Positions 51,231 through 58,863 of a DNA stretch of 64,000 nt are shown here, piece by piece. Within the stretch, counting starts at the first letter, position 1. The number at the start of each line of letters is the position of its first letter. This stretch comes from CAJQQK01 sp963696075 (GTDB taxonomy: Bacteria > Pseudomonadota > Alphaproteobacteria > Rhizobiales > Hyphomicrobiaceae). The notes under the pieces are model-generated. The model did no database searches, had not been told where the DNA came from, and saw nothing but the letters and a program-made list of their open reading frames with translations. Location: the NCBI GenBank assembly GCA_963696075.1, contig CAVOJD010000015.1:248001-312000 (forward strand), read 5' to 3'. A program made the translations under genes and the position numbers.

Positions 51231-51465
51231 GGAGGCGTTCCTCTGCGGGGTTGGTTAAATTCGTCCTTCGGCAGGTTCGGCGGGTCAGGCGCCGGGCTTC
51301 TGGCGGAAAGAAGAAAAGGGACCGGGATCGAATAGCGCAGATGGCTGCACGCGACTAGCTCCCGGGAGGGCGAGTTGCAAATTTCTTGCCGGGAGAGCTA
51401 ACGGGCCACCGTGACGGTTTCAGGTCATGGGCCAATGCGACGGTGGCTATTGCCCTATTACGAGG

Positions 51466-51495
51466 AAAGGGCCGATGCATGCTGCACCGGCCCTT
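51466..51495 (-). terminator. Terminator-like hairpin after gap
   Basis: On the minus strand AAGGGCCGGTGCA pairs with TGCATCGGCCCTTT (one mismatch), 28 bases past the gap stop, with a short T stretch. It suggests that gap ends its own transcript before fba. The 293-base gap to fba also contains a CTCCCGG/CCGGGAG inverted pair near 51360-51396. Confidence 0.6.
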
Positions 51496-51523
51496 GGTCC
51501 GTTCGCTACTTGAGATCGGCCGA

Positions 51524-52534
51524 TCAGATCAGCTTGGCCATCGCGATCGCGGTGTCGCTCATGCGGTTCGAGAAGCCCCATTCGTTGTCGTACCAGGACA
51601 GCACGCGAACGAGCTTGCCATCGACGATCTGGGTCTGGGTGAGATCGAAGTTCGACGAATAGGGCGAGTGATTGAAGTCGATCGAGACGAGCGGCTCATC
51701 GGTCACCTGGAGGACGCCCTTGAGTTCCTGGCCTGCAGCCTTGGCCATGGCGGCGTTGAGTTCCTCAACCGAGGTCTCGCGGCCGGGCAGGAACTTCAGG
51801 TCAACGACGGAGACGTTCGGCGTCGGCACGCGGATCGCGGTGCCGTCGAGCTTGCCGTTGAGTTCCGGCAGGACGAGGCCGACGGCCTTGGCAGCGCCCG
51901 TCGAGGTCGGGATCATCGAGAGGGCTGCGGCACGGGCGCGGCGCATATCGCTGTGGGCCTGATCCTGGAGGCGCTGGTCGGAGGTGTAGGCGTGGATCGT
52001 CGTCATGAAGCCCGAGGTGATGCCGCACAGGTCATTTGCGATCTTGGCGACGGGGGCGAGGCAGTTGGTCGTGCACGACGCGTTCGAGACAACCTTGTGG
52101 TCGGCGGTCAGCTTGTCGTGGTTGACGCCATAGACGACGGTGAGGTCGGCGCCGGAGGAGGGCGCGGAGACGAGGACGCGCTTGGCGCCGGCTTCGAGGT
52201 GGGCGGATGCCTTGGCCTTGTCGGTGAAGATGCCGGTGCATTCCATGACGATGTCGATGCCCATCTCGCCCCAGGGGAGCTTGGAGGGGTCACGCTCGGC
52301 AAGGACGCGAATGGGCTTGGCGAGGCCGACATCCATCTGGTCGCCATCGACGGCGACGGTGCCGTGGAAGGGGCCGTGGACGCTGTCGTACTTGAACAGG
52401 TGGGCGTTGTCCTTCGCGGAGCCGAGATCGTTGATGGCAACGACTTCTAGATCGTCGCGTTTGGCTTCCGCGATCGCACGAAGAATGTTGCGGCCAATGC
52501 GGCCAAATCCGGAAATCGCGACTTTAACGGCCAT
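51524..52534 (-). CDS. gap: Glyceraldehyde-3-phosphate dehydrogenase
   Basis: This 336-residue enzyme oxidises glyceraldehyde-3-phosphate with NAD. It begins MAVKVAISGFGRIGRN (Rossmann fold), and the catalytic SNASCTTNCLAP places Cys154. IPTSTGAAKAVG, the end SWYDNEWGFSNRM and Asp36 in AINDL, typical of NAD preference, are all present. ATG at 52534 has GGAG upstream (minus strand). In many relatives pgk follows gap before fba; here pgk is absent from the interval. Confidence 0.96.
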   Translation of the reverse strand: MAVKVAISGFGRIGRNILRAIAEAKRDDLEVVAINDLGSAKDNAHLFKYDSVHGPFHGTVAVDGDQMDVGLAKPIRVLAERDPSKLPWGEMGIDIVMECTGIFTDKAKASAHLEAGAKRVLVSAPSSGADLTVVYGVNHDKLTADHKVVSNASCTTNCLAPVAKIANDLCGITSGFMTTIHAYTSDQRLQDQAHSDMRRARAAALSMIPTSTGAAKAVGLVLPELNGKLDGTAIRVPTPNVSVVDLKFLPGRETSVEELNAAMAKAAGQELKGVLQVTDEPLVSIDFNHSPYSSNFDLTQTQIVDGKLVRVLSWYDNEWGFSNRMSDTAIAMAKLI

Positions 52535-52998
52535 CGAATGGGGTCTCCTTGGTGGGGTGGGCAGGTGATGGGCATGTGTGGTTCGATTGATCGTCCAACC
52601 AGGGCCTGCCGCTTCTATTATCCAATGCTTCACCGCGGCGCCCGTGAGCACTTGTCAGGTGAGCGTGATCTTTATTGAGCGTGATAAGCGCGCCATCAAT
52701 GGAATTGCGGGGCGGTGATGTCAATGGGACACAGGAATGGTCATGACAAAGCCGTTAGCGGATGAGATTAACGGCCACGGTGGGGCAGCGGTGAGGCGGC
52801 GGCGGGATAGCGTTCGGGCGATCGGTCGCGTGCGGCCGTGGAACGTTTCAGTTGACCGGTGGTTTATTCGCTACCTATGGTTTACGCCTGGGATTTCATA
52901 CACAATACAGCGCATAATTTGGCCCTCCAGAGAGGGCGATTGACGGATTTCCATGTGAGGGTGGACCGCACGTGTTCGGGCGGTAGGAGATTTTGACG
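52535..52998. other. Divergent intergenic region between gap and the zapA block
   Basis: A 464-base gap that must hold promoters both ways. A possible plus-strand promoter is TTGACC (52852-52857) with CTATGG 17 bases later; AT-richer sequence (52860-52925) supports a promoter there, but the hexamers are imperfect. No ORF with family-like sequence or RNA is seen. Confidence 0.35.
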
Positions 52999-53415
52999 AT
53001 GGCAACCCGAACGACTGGTCAAGCAAAGGGCAGCTCGCGACACAGCGAAGCTCAGCCAGCTTCGTCGCGCGCAAGTGCTGGCGGCAAAGCACCTCAGCCA
53101 AAGAAGGCGCCGGTGAAGAAAGCTGCAGCGGCGAAGCAGGCTGCACAGGGGGCTGCCCGAAAATCGACGCGATCGCGCGCCAAGGGTGTCGAGAAAACCG
53201 CTTCTAGGGCCGCGGCCAAACCGACTGCGAAAAGCGCTTCGAAAACGGCTTCGACAGAAGGTCAGATGCTGGCTGAACAGAACGCCGCGCTCAAAGCCGA
53301 ACTGGCGCAGGCCAAGGCCCGGATCGTGGAGCTTGAGGCGCTCAACGCGGATGTCATCAACCGCATTGATTGGGTGATCGACTCTCTCCAGACTGTGATC
53401 GAAGACAAGCGTTGA
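52999..53415 (+). CDS. Lys/Ala-rich protein with C-terminal coiled coil, upstream of zapA
   Basis: This 138-residue protein has a Lys/Ala/Ser-rich basic N-terminal part (1-88), reminiscent of histone-H1-like tails (KKAPVKKAAAAKQAAQG), then a coiled coil (about 90-135: EQNAALKAELAQAKARIVELEALNADVINRIDWVI). The C-terminal part resembles the DUF4164-type small coiled-coil proteins that precede zapA in alphaproteobacteria. ATG at 52999 has AGGAG about nine bases upstream. A role in division or nucleoid binding is suggested by neighbours and composition only. Confidence 0.7.
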   Translation: MATRTTGQAKGSSRHSEAQPASSRASAGGKAPQPKKAPVKKAAAAKQAAQGAARKSTRSRAKGVEKTASRAAAKPTAKSASKTASTEGQMLAEQNAALKAELAQAKARIVELEALNADVINRIDWVIDSLQTVIEDKR

Positions 53416-53538
53416 TCTAAGACGGCAACATCCATCGTGGCGGGCGTGTCAGTAGTCGTTGGACAGGACAGGGCAACTTTTCCCGCGATGGCCTGCATGT
53501 ACGCTTTTATTTTGCCGCGCCAAACGTGGAGAGACGGT

Positions 53539-53820
53539 TTGGGACAGGTTCCGATCAGAATTGGTGAGCGATCCTACCGGCTGAGCTGCGGCGAGGGCGA
53601 GGAAGCGCGGCTTGAACAGCTCAGCGGTTACATCAACGAGAAAATGGATGAGTTGGCCGAGCAACATGGCCAGATCGGTGAGGAACGCCTGATGGTGATG
53701 GCGATGCTGCTGATCACGGATGAATTGTTCGATGCGCGCGACAGCGCGGCTGCGAAAACAGAGCCGGATGCGCCGGAAAGCGGTGGTGGCAGCGCCGATG
53801 ATGCTGGAGAGGCGGCCTGA
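53539..53820 (+). CDS. zapA: Cell division protein ZapA
   Basis: This 93-residue protein promotes FtsZ ring assembly. From TTG 53539 it reads GQVPIRIGERSYRLSCGEGEEARLEQLSGYINEKMDELAEQ, the ZapA globular domain, then a helix (RLMVMAMLLITDELFDARD) and an acidic tail. TTG is chosen because GGAGAG lies about 8 bases upstream and the family begins just before VxVxI; upstream ATG and GTG codons extend it with unrelated residues. The preceding coiled-coil gene ends 123 bases upstream. Confidence 0.9.
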   Translation: MGQVPIRIGERSYRLSCGEGEEARLEQLSGYINEKMDELAEQHGQIGEERLMVMAMLLITDELFDARDSAAAKTEPDAPESGGGSADDAGEAA

Positions 53821-53867
53821 GGGCGCGGGAACAGCTTGGTTTTCCGCTACAATCAGCTTATCTATGA

Positions 53868-54020
53868 TCAAGCTGCGGGGCGCGTCAGGAGCACATTTTC
53901 CCCTGGGCCGATAAGCACCGCTTGGGAGCTGTCCCTGACCGGGACCGTGGTCCTGGTCACACGGCGCCCACCTACTTTGTAGGGACCTGGCGGGATTAAC
54001 AGTTCCAACGGCCTCCGCGG
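53868..54020 (+). ncRNA. ssrS: 6S RNA
   Basis: The 318-base gap between zapA and the 5-FCL gene holds no ORF and is the conserved site of 6S RNA. The sequence can fold into a long rod: CGTCAGG (53883-53889) pairs with CCTGGCG (53986-53992), and the inner part has GGGAGCTGTCCCTGACC, followed by a purine-pyrimidine stem and CACACGGCGCCCACCTAC, which I associate with alphaproteobacterial 6S RNA. 6S RNA binds RNA polymerase holoenzyme and damps transcription in stationary phase. Ends are estimated. Confidence 0.72.
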
Positions 54021-54138
54021 CTTTTAATTTCCTGGCAAGAGCGTGGTTCAAGTGACCGGACGGTGCCGTCGTCCGCGTCGAAGCGCACTTTAATTTTTGG
54101 GGCTAGGACGGTTTCGGGGTCAGGAAGGCTGACACGAG

Positions 54139-54741
54139 ATGCAGGACGATGTTGCGGGCCAGAAAGCGCGGCTGCGGGAGACGATGAAGGCCCGCCGCGA
54201 TGCGCTCCATGATGGCGGGGGAGTGCCGGCCCGGGCTGCTGCAGCGTATGCGGAGCAGGTGTTGGCGTTGGCGCCGTCGCGACGTGGCGAGGCAACCGCG
54301 CCGGTGGTGTCGTCCTATCTTCCGATTGGCAGTGAGATCGATCCGCAACCGCTGATGCGTGCGCTGGCGGACCTTGGCGCGGTTGGCGCGCTGCCGGTGA
54401 TCGCGGGCAAGGCCCGGCCGCTGGTCTTTCGTGTCTATCGCGACGGGGATCCTCTGGAGGAAAAGCTCTGGGGTATTCGCGAACCGCTTGCCAGCCAGCC
54501 GGTCTGCGTTCCGGACATTCTGGTGCTGCCGATGCTGGCGTTTGATGATCATGGCTGGCGGCTTGGATATGGCGGCGGGTTCTATGACCGGACGCTGGCC
54601 GGGCTGAGAGCTGAGAAGGCGGTCGTTGCGATCGGGCTTGCTTATGACGCGCAACGTGTCGACGCGGTTGCTCACGATGACTATGATGAGCGGCTCGATT
54701 TCGTTCTAACGCCCTCAGGTCTCACGAAATTTCAAGGATAA
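54139..54741 (+). CDS. 5-formyltetrahydrofolate cyclo-ligase
   Basis: This 200-residue enzyme converts 5-formyl-THF to 5,10-methenyl-THF using ATP. Motifs include KARRDALHD, SSYLPIGSEIDPQPLM, PDILVLPMLAFDDHGWRLGYGGGFYDRTL with the nucleotide loop, and IGLAYDAQ. It follows 6S RNA as in many proteobacteria and precedes ymdB by 9 bases, so those two form an operon. Confidence 0.94.
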   Translation: MQDDVAGQKARLRETMKARRDALHDGGGVPARAAAAYAEQVLALAPSRRGEATAPVVSSYLPIGSEIDPQPLMRALADLGAVGALPVIAGKARPLVFRVYRDGDPLEEKLWGIREPLASQPVCVPDILVLPMLAFDDHGWRLGYGGGFYDRTLAGLRAEKAVVAIGLAYDAQRVDAVAHDDYDERLDFVLTPSGLTKFQG

Positions 54742-54750
54742 GGCGGTGCC

Positions 54751-55581
54751 ATGCGGTTTTTATTTCTCGGCGACGTTGTGGGACGGGCCGGACGCCAAGT
54801 TCTGCTCGAGACGCTGCCGGGGCTCAGGGACCGCTACAAGCTCGATTTCGTGGTTGTGAATGGTGAGAACTCGGCCGGTGGCTTTGGGATCACCGAGGCC
54901 ATCCTCAACGATTTTCTCGATGCGGGCGCGGATGTCGTCACGCTTGGCAATCATGCCTTCGATCAGCGCGATGCACTGGTGTTCATCAACCGCCAGGAGC
55001 GGCTGGTGCGGCCGCTCAACTTTCCCGCGGGCACGCCGGGGCGCGGCGCGGGGGTGTTCAAGGCGCGGAACGGGGCCGACGTGCTCGTGATCAATGCGCT
55101 GGGGCGTGTCTTCATGGCGGATATCGACTGTCCGTTTCGCGCCATCGACAATGAGCTTGGGGCGGCCCAGATGGGGCGCGACGTTGATGCGGTGTTCATT
55201 GATTTCCATGCCGAGGCAACGAGTGAAAAGCAGGCGCTGGGGCTGTTTCTCGACGGACGGGTGAGCTGTGTCGCGGGCACGCATACGCATTCGCCGACGT
55301 CAGATCACCGGGTGCTGCCGGGGGGCACGGCGTATCAGTCGGATGTCGGCATGTGCGGGGACTACAACTCGGTTCTGGGCATGAAGGCGGAGGAGCCGAT
55401 CAACCGGTTCATCTCGCGCATCCCACGGGACCGGTTCGAGCCGGCGATGGGGGAGGCGACGCTTGCCGGGCTTGCCGTTGATATTGACGATGGATCCGGG
55501 CTCGCGCGGGATGTTGCAGCGCTGCGGATCGGGGGTGCGCTCAGTCCGGCGCTGCCGCACTTCTGGGAGGCGGGGGCGTGA
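54751..55581 (+). CDS. ymdB: YmdB-family metallophosphoesterase (TIGR00282)
   Basis: This 276-residue protein has the binuclear-metal phosphoesterase motifs GDVVGRAGR, VNGENSAGGFGI, LGNHAFDQRD, DFHAEATSEK and GTHTHSPTSDHRVLPGG. YmdB of Bacillus hydrolyses cyclic nucleotides or affects RNA turnover. Start at ATG 54751 has AAGGATAAGG upstream and overlaps nothing. It is part of the conserved zapA-5-FCL-ymdB-yebC order. Confidence 0.9.
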   Translation: MRFLFLGDVVGRAGRQVLLETLPGLRDRYKLDFVVVNGENSAGGFGITEAILNDFLDAGADVVTLGNHAFDQRDALVFINRQERLVRPLNFPAGTPGRGAGVFKARNGADVLVINALGRVFMADIDCPFRAIDNELGAAQMGRDVDAVFIDFHAEATSEKQALGLFLDGRVSCVAGTHTHSPTSDHRVLPGGTAYQSDVGMCGDYNSVLGMKAEEPINRFISRIPRDRFEPAMGEATLAGLAVDIDDGSGLARDVAALRIGGALSPALPHFWEAGA

Positions 55582-55750
55582 TGGTGCGCGCCACGTTTTC
55601 CAGGCGTTGGCGGTGAAATGAATTGGCGGTGCTGGATTTTTCAGCAAGGGGGCATTTATAACGGGGGCGCGCCGGACGCCGCCGCTGCGGGTGAGCGGGC
55701 CGGTTCCAGCAAAAAAGTGACAAGCTCAAGCAATCTGGACGATAGCGCTC

Positions 55751-56500
55751 ATGGCCGGACATTCACAATTCAAGAACATCATGCACCGCAAGGGGCGGCA
55801 GGATAAAATCCGCTCCAAGCTGTTCTCGAAATTGTCGCGTGAGATCACGGTGGCGGCCAAGATGGGTACGCCCGATCCGGACATGAACCCGCGCCTCAGA
55901 CTTGCGGTGCAGAACGCCAAGGCGCAGTCGATGCCGAAGGACAATATCGAGCGGGCGATCAACAAGGCCTCGAGTGCGGATGAGGATAACTTCGAAGAGG
56001 TGCGCTACGAGGGCTATGGGCCGAACGGCGTTGCCGTCCTGGTCGAAGCGCTGACGGACAACCGCAACCGGACGGGGGGCGCGGTGAGGTCCTACTTCAC
56101 CAAGCATGGTGGCAATCTCGGCTCGTCGGGATCGGTTGCGCATATGTTCAACCGGGTCGGTGAAATCCAGTATCCAGCAGACGCGGGGAGCGCGGACGAC
56201 GTACTTGAAGCTGCGATCGAGGCCGGTGCCGACGATGTGCAGTCGAGCGAGGATGGACACCTGATCACGACGACGTTCGACACGTTGGGTACGGTTGCCG
56301 GTGAACTCGAGAAGGCGCTGGGGGAAGCGGAAAGCGTCAATGCGGTGTGGCAGCCGGTGATCTCGACGGAGGTCGATGAGGATGGTGCAGAGAGCATCAT
56401 GAAGCTGATTGCGACGCTGGAAGATGATGACGACGTGCAAAACGTTTTCACGAACTTCGACGTCGATGAAGAGATCCTGGCGAAGCTGACGGCGGCTTGA
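55751..56500 (+). CDS. yebC: YebC/PmpR-family protein
   Basis: This 249-residue cytoplasmic protein begins MAGHSQFKNIMHRKGRQD and shows KLSREITVAAKMG, MPKDNIERAI, YEGYGPNGVAVLVEALTDNRNRT and the acidic later domain. The family acts as DNA-binding regulator or helps ribosomes through proline stretches. It lies 170 bases after ymdB; the ruvC gene follows after a small membrane protein gene. In many relatives yebC directly precedes ruvC. Confidence 0.95.
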   Translation: MAGHSQFKNIMHRKGRQDKIRSKLFSKLSREITVAAKMGTPDPDMNPRLRLAVQNAKAQSMPKDNIERAINKASSADEDNFEEVRYEGYGPNGVAVLVEALTDNRNRTGGAVRSYFTKHGGNLGSSGSVAHMFNRVGEIQYPADAGSADDVLEAAIEAGADDVQSSEDGHLITTTFDTLGTVAGELEKALGEAESVNAVWQPVISTEVDEDGAESIMKLIATLEDDDDVQNVFTNFDVDEEILAKLTAA

Positions 56501-56512
56501 GGCGCGGCAGAT

Positions 56513-57007
56513 ATGATTGCGCGGCGGAAGGTGCCGGTTTGGTTCGTGCTTGGAATGCTCGTTTTCGGTTTCCTGTCTGTTGCAGTCCCCGTCTTACTCA
56601 TTGGCGGTAAGTCACTCAGCCGAGATGCATTTTGCTATTCTGACTACAAGCAATCCACGCTTCACTTCTACGCGATGATTGGGGTTGTTGGGTTTCCATT
56701 GGTCGGTCTCGTCTGTTTTGTTGTCGCGCGGCGGTTCGCGGAGATCAGTTTCTCGCCCTGCTGGTCATTGGTGCCGTTGGTGATGTCCGCGCTGTTTGTT
56801 GCTTTTGCGTTGGGGAGCGAGTTGGTGGCGATCGAGGTTTCCAGGGAGCATTGCGCCGGCGGGCCTCCGGAACTCATGGACAACAATGTTCCGACATCTG
56901 AATGGACTCCCCTTCTATTTCGCGCGGCGACGCTCGCGGCGGCTGGATACGTTTGCTCTCTTATGGCGCTGTTTTTCTTTGGGTTCGATCGGCGACCGTC
57001 CCGTTAA
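56513..57007 (+). CDS. Hypothetical four-helix membrane protein between yebC and ruvC
   Basis: I do not recognise this 164-residue protein. Hydrophobic segments lie at about 8-30, 52-72, 82-104 and 136-158. A periplasmic loop with Cys (FCYSDYKQS and EHCAGGPPELMD) separates them and may hold a disulfide. Its codon use is less GC-biased than its neighbours (many T/A-ending codons), and it interrupts the common yebC-ruvC order, so it may be acquired. It follows yebC by 12 bases and precedes ruvC by 25. Confidence 0.65.
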   Translation: MIARRKVPVWFVLGMLVFGFLSVAVPVLLIGGKSLSRDAFCYSDYKQSTLHFYAMIGVVGFPLVGLVCFVVARRFAEISFSPCWSLVPLVMSALFVAFALGSELVAIEVSREHCAGGPPELMDNNVPTSEWTPLLFRAATLAAAGYVCSLMALFFFGFDRRPSR

Positions 57008-57032
57008 TTGCCGAATCGTCTATTGAAGGTGC

Positions 57033-57560
57033 ATGAGCACCAATCTCGTCCGCATCATCGGCATTGACCCGGGCCTCAGGCGCACCGGGTGGGGCGTCAT
57101 CGAGAGCGATGGCGTGCGGCTGGCTTATGTTGCCTCGGGGTATGTCGAATCCGACAAGGACGAGGTGCTGGCCTATCGGCTGCGCCAGATCTATGAGGGC
57201 GTGGCCGGGGTTATCGCGAGCTTCAAGCCGCGCGAAGCGGGCGTGGAAGAGACATTCGTCAACGACAATGCGCGGGCGACGCTGAAGCTTGGCCAGGCGC
57301 GGGGCATGGCGCTGCTGGCGCCGGCGATGGCGGGGCTGAGGGTGGGGGAATATCCGCCGAACCTGATCAAGAAATCGGTTGTCGGCTCGGGGCACGCCGA
57401 TAAGCGGCAGATCCAGCTGATGGTCAAGATGCTGCTGCCGAAGGCGCAGTTTTCGAACGCGGATGAGGCGGATGCGCTGGCGATCGCGATCTGCCATGCC
57501 AATCATCGAAATTCGCCGGCTGAAAAACTGGCGCGACGGATCAAGGAGGCGCCAGCATGA
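57033..57560 (+). CDS. ruvC: Holliday junction resolvase RuvC
   Basis: This 175-residue nuclease cuts Holliday junctions. The catalytic acids appear in IIGIDPGLRRTGWGV (Asp12), GVEETFVNDNARATLKLGQARG and DEADALAIAICHANH. It overlaps the next gene, ruvA, by 4 bases (ATGA), so they are coupled. ruvB is separated from them by two unrelated genes in this window. Confidence 0.95.
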   Translation: MSTNLVRIIGIDPGLRRTGWGVIESDGVRLAYVASGYVESDKDEVLAYRLRQIYEGVAGVIASFKPREAGVEETFVNDNARATLKLGQARGMALLAPAMAGLRVGEYPPNLIKKSVVGSGHADKRQIQLMVKMLLPKAQFSNADEADALAIAICHANHRNSPAEKLARRIKEAPA

Positions 57561-58186
57561 TCGGCAGGCTCAAGGGCAAGGTCGAGGCGATCGGTGAGCA
57601 GATCTGCATCATCGACGTCGGCGGGGTCGGGTATGAGGTGCAGGCGTCGGCCAGGGCGCTGCGCGACATGACGATCGGGGGAGATGTGGTGCTCACGATT
57701 GACACGCATGTCCGCGAAGATGCGATCCGGCTCTATGGGTTCAAGAGCGAGGTCGAGCGGACGTGGTTCCGGACGTTGCAGAACGTGCAGGGCGTCGGCG
57801 CCAAGGTGGCGCTGGGCGTGCTCGGTATCCTGTCGCCGCAGGAACTTGCCAATGCGATCGCGCTTGGCAACTGGGCGGCCGTCGAGCAGACGCCGGGGGT
57901 TGGCAAGAAGATCGCGCAGCGCATCGTTGCCGAATTGAAGGACAAGGCGCCGGCACTGACGGTTGCCGGGCTCGATGCGCCAATTGCCATCAATGGCGCG
58001 GCGGGGGCGAGCGGTGGTGCGGGGGGACAGGAAACGGCGGTGGCGGAGGCGATTTCAGCGCTCTCCAATCTCGGCTACATGCCCGCGCAGGCGAGCCAGG
58101 CGGTTGCTGCAGCCTACAAGGAACTGGGTGACGAGGCTGATACGGCCAAGCTGATACGGCGGGGGCTCAAGGAGCTTGCCGCGTAA
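57557..58186 (+). CDS. ruvA: Holliday junction branch migration protein RuvA
   Basis: This 209-residue DNA-binding protein forms the tetramer that loads RuvB onto junctions. It begins MIGRLKGKVE and shows VGGVGYEVQ, LYGFKSEVERTWFRTLQNVQGVGAKVALGVL and the helix-hairpin-helix VEQTPGVGKKIAQRIVAELKDK, then a flexible linker and the C-terminal RuvB-binding domain (ALSNLGYMPAQASQAV). It overlaps ruvC. Confidence 0.95.
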   Translation: MIGRLKGKVEAIGEQICIIDVGGVGYEVQASARALRDMTIGGDVVLTIDTHVREDAIRLYGFKSEVERTWFRTLQNVQGVGAKVALGVLGILSPQELANAIALGNWAAVEQTPGVGKKIAQRIVAELKDKAPALTVAGLDAPIAINGAAGASGGAGGQETAVAEAISALSNLGYMPAQASQAVAAAYKELGDEADTAKLIRRGLKELAA

Positions 58187-58266
58187 GGCCATCGGCGAGG
58201 CATGGGCGACGTAACTGTGCCGTGAGGATGGTGATGAAGCCATCATGATCGACAAAGGACGTAAGG

Positions 58267-58722
58267 ATGCAACGCGCGCTTTGGGTGTTCTTGTTCTACA
58301 CGCTGGTCGGACCGTTTCTGGCGGGATTGCTGGCGGCGGCTTATGTGCCGGTTGCGATCTGGGCCAATCTGGCCCCGTATGCGGCTGGTGATCACGCGTC
58401 GTTCGACGCAACGAATCTGCCGGATATGAGCGGGCTTGGGCAACTGATGGCCCAGGCGGGGGTTGGCACGTTCATCTGGTCGCCGATTGCAGCCGGTCTG
58501 ACGGGGCTTGGCGTCGGGCTGCTTGCCTGGCAGCGTGGCAGTGCGCATTGGGGTGTGGCGGGGGCGATCGGTGTGACGGCGTTTTTCGTTGCCTATGTTC
58601 TGGCGCCGTTCGCGGCCGGAGACATGCTGGCCTTGTTTGCCTTTGCAAGCGGCGTCGTGGCGGCGGTGGTTGCGATCTTCCTGCGCTCGATCCGGCTGCT
58701 CGGGGGCGCGGCTTCCGACTGA
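58267..58722 (+). CDS. Hypothetical four-helix membrane protein after ruvA
   Basis: I do not recognise this 151-residue protein. Hydrophobic segments lie at about 6-33, 66-90, 97-117 and 118-140. A stretch between the first and second (ANLAPYAAGDHASFDATNLPDM) may be periplasmic. ATG at 58267 has GGACGTAAGG upstream. It lies 80 bases after ruvA and 141 before the OmpA-type gene, in what is elsewhere a compact ruvA-ruvB stretch. Confidence 0.7.
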   Translation: MQRALWVFLFYTLVGPFLAGLLAAAYVPVAIWANLAPYAAGDHASFDATNLPDMSGLGQLMAQAGVGTFIWSPIAAGLTGLGVGLLAWQRGSAHWGVAGAIGVTAFFVAYVLAPFAAGDMLALFAFASGVVAAVVAIFLRSIRLLGGAASD

Positions 58723-58863
58723 GACGGCCGGTGGATTTGCTCTTTTTGAGCCTCCGTGCGCTGATATCGCCCAATTTGGCGCTTATTTCTCATCATTGAT
58801 TTGTTTGAACGGCTGCGCGACGTTGCCGGTGGGGTGATCGTTGCGCCCGTCAGGGAGGATTTC

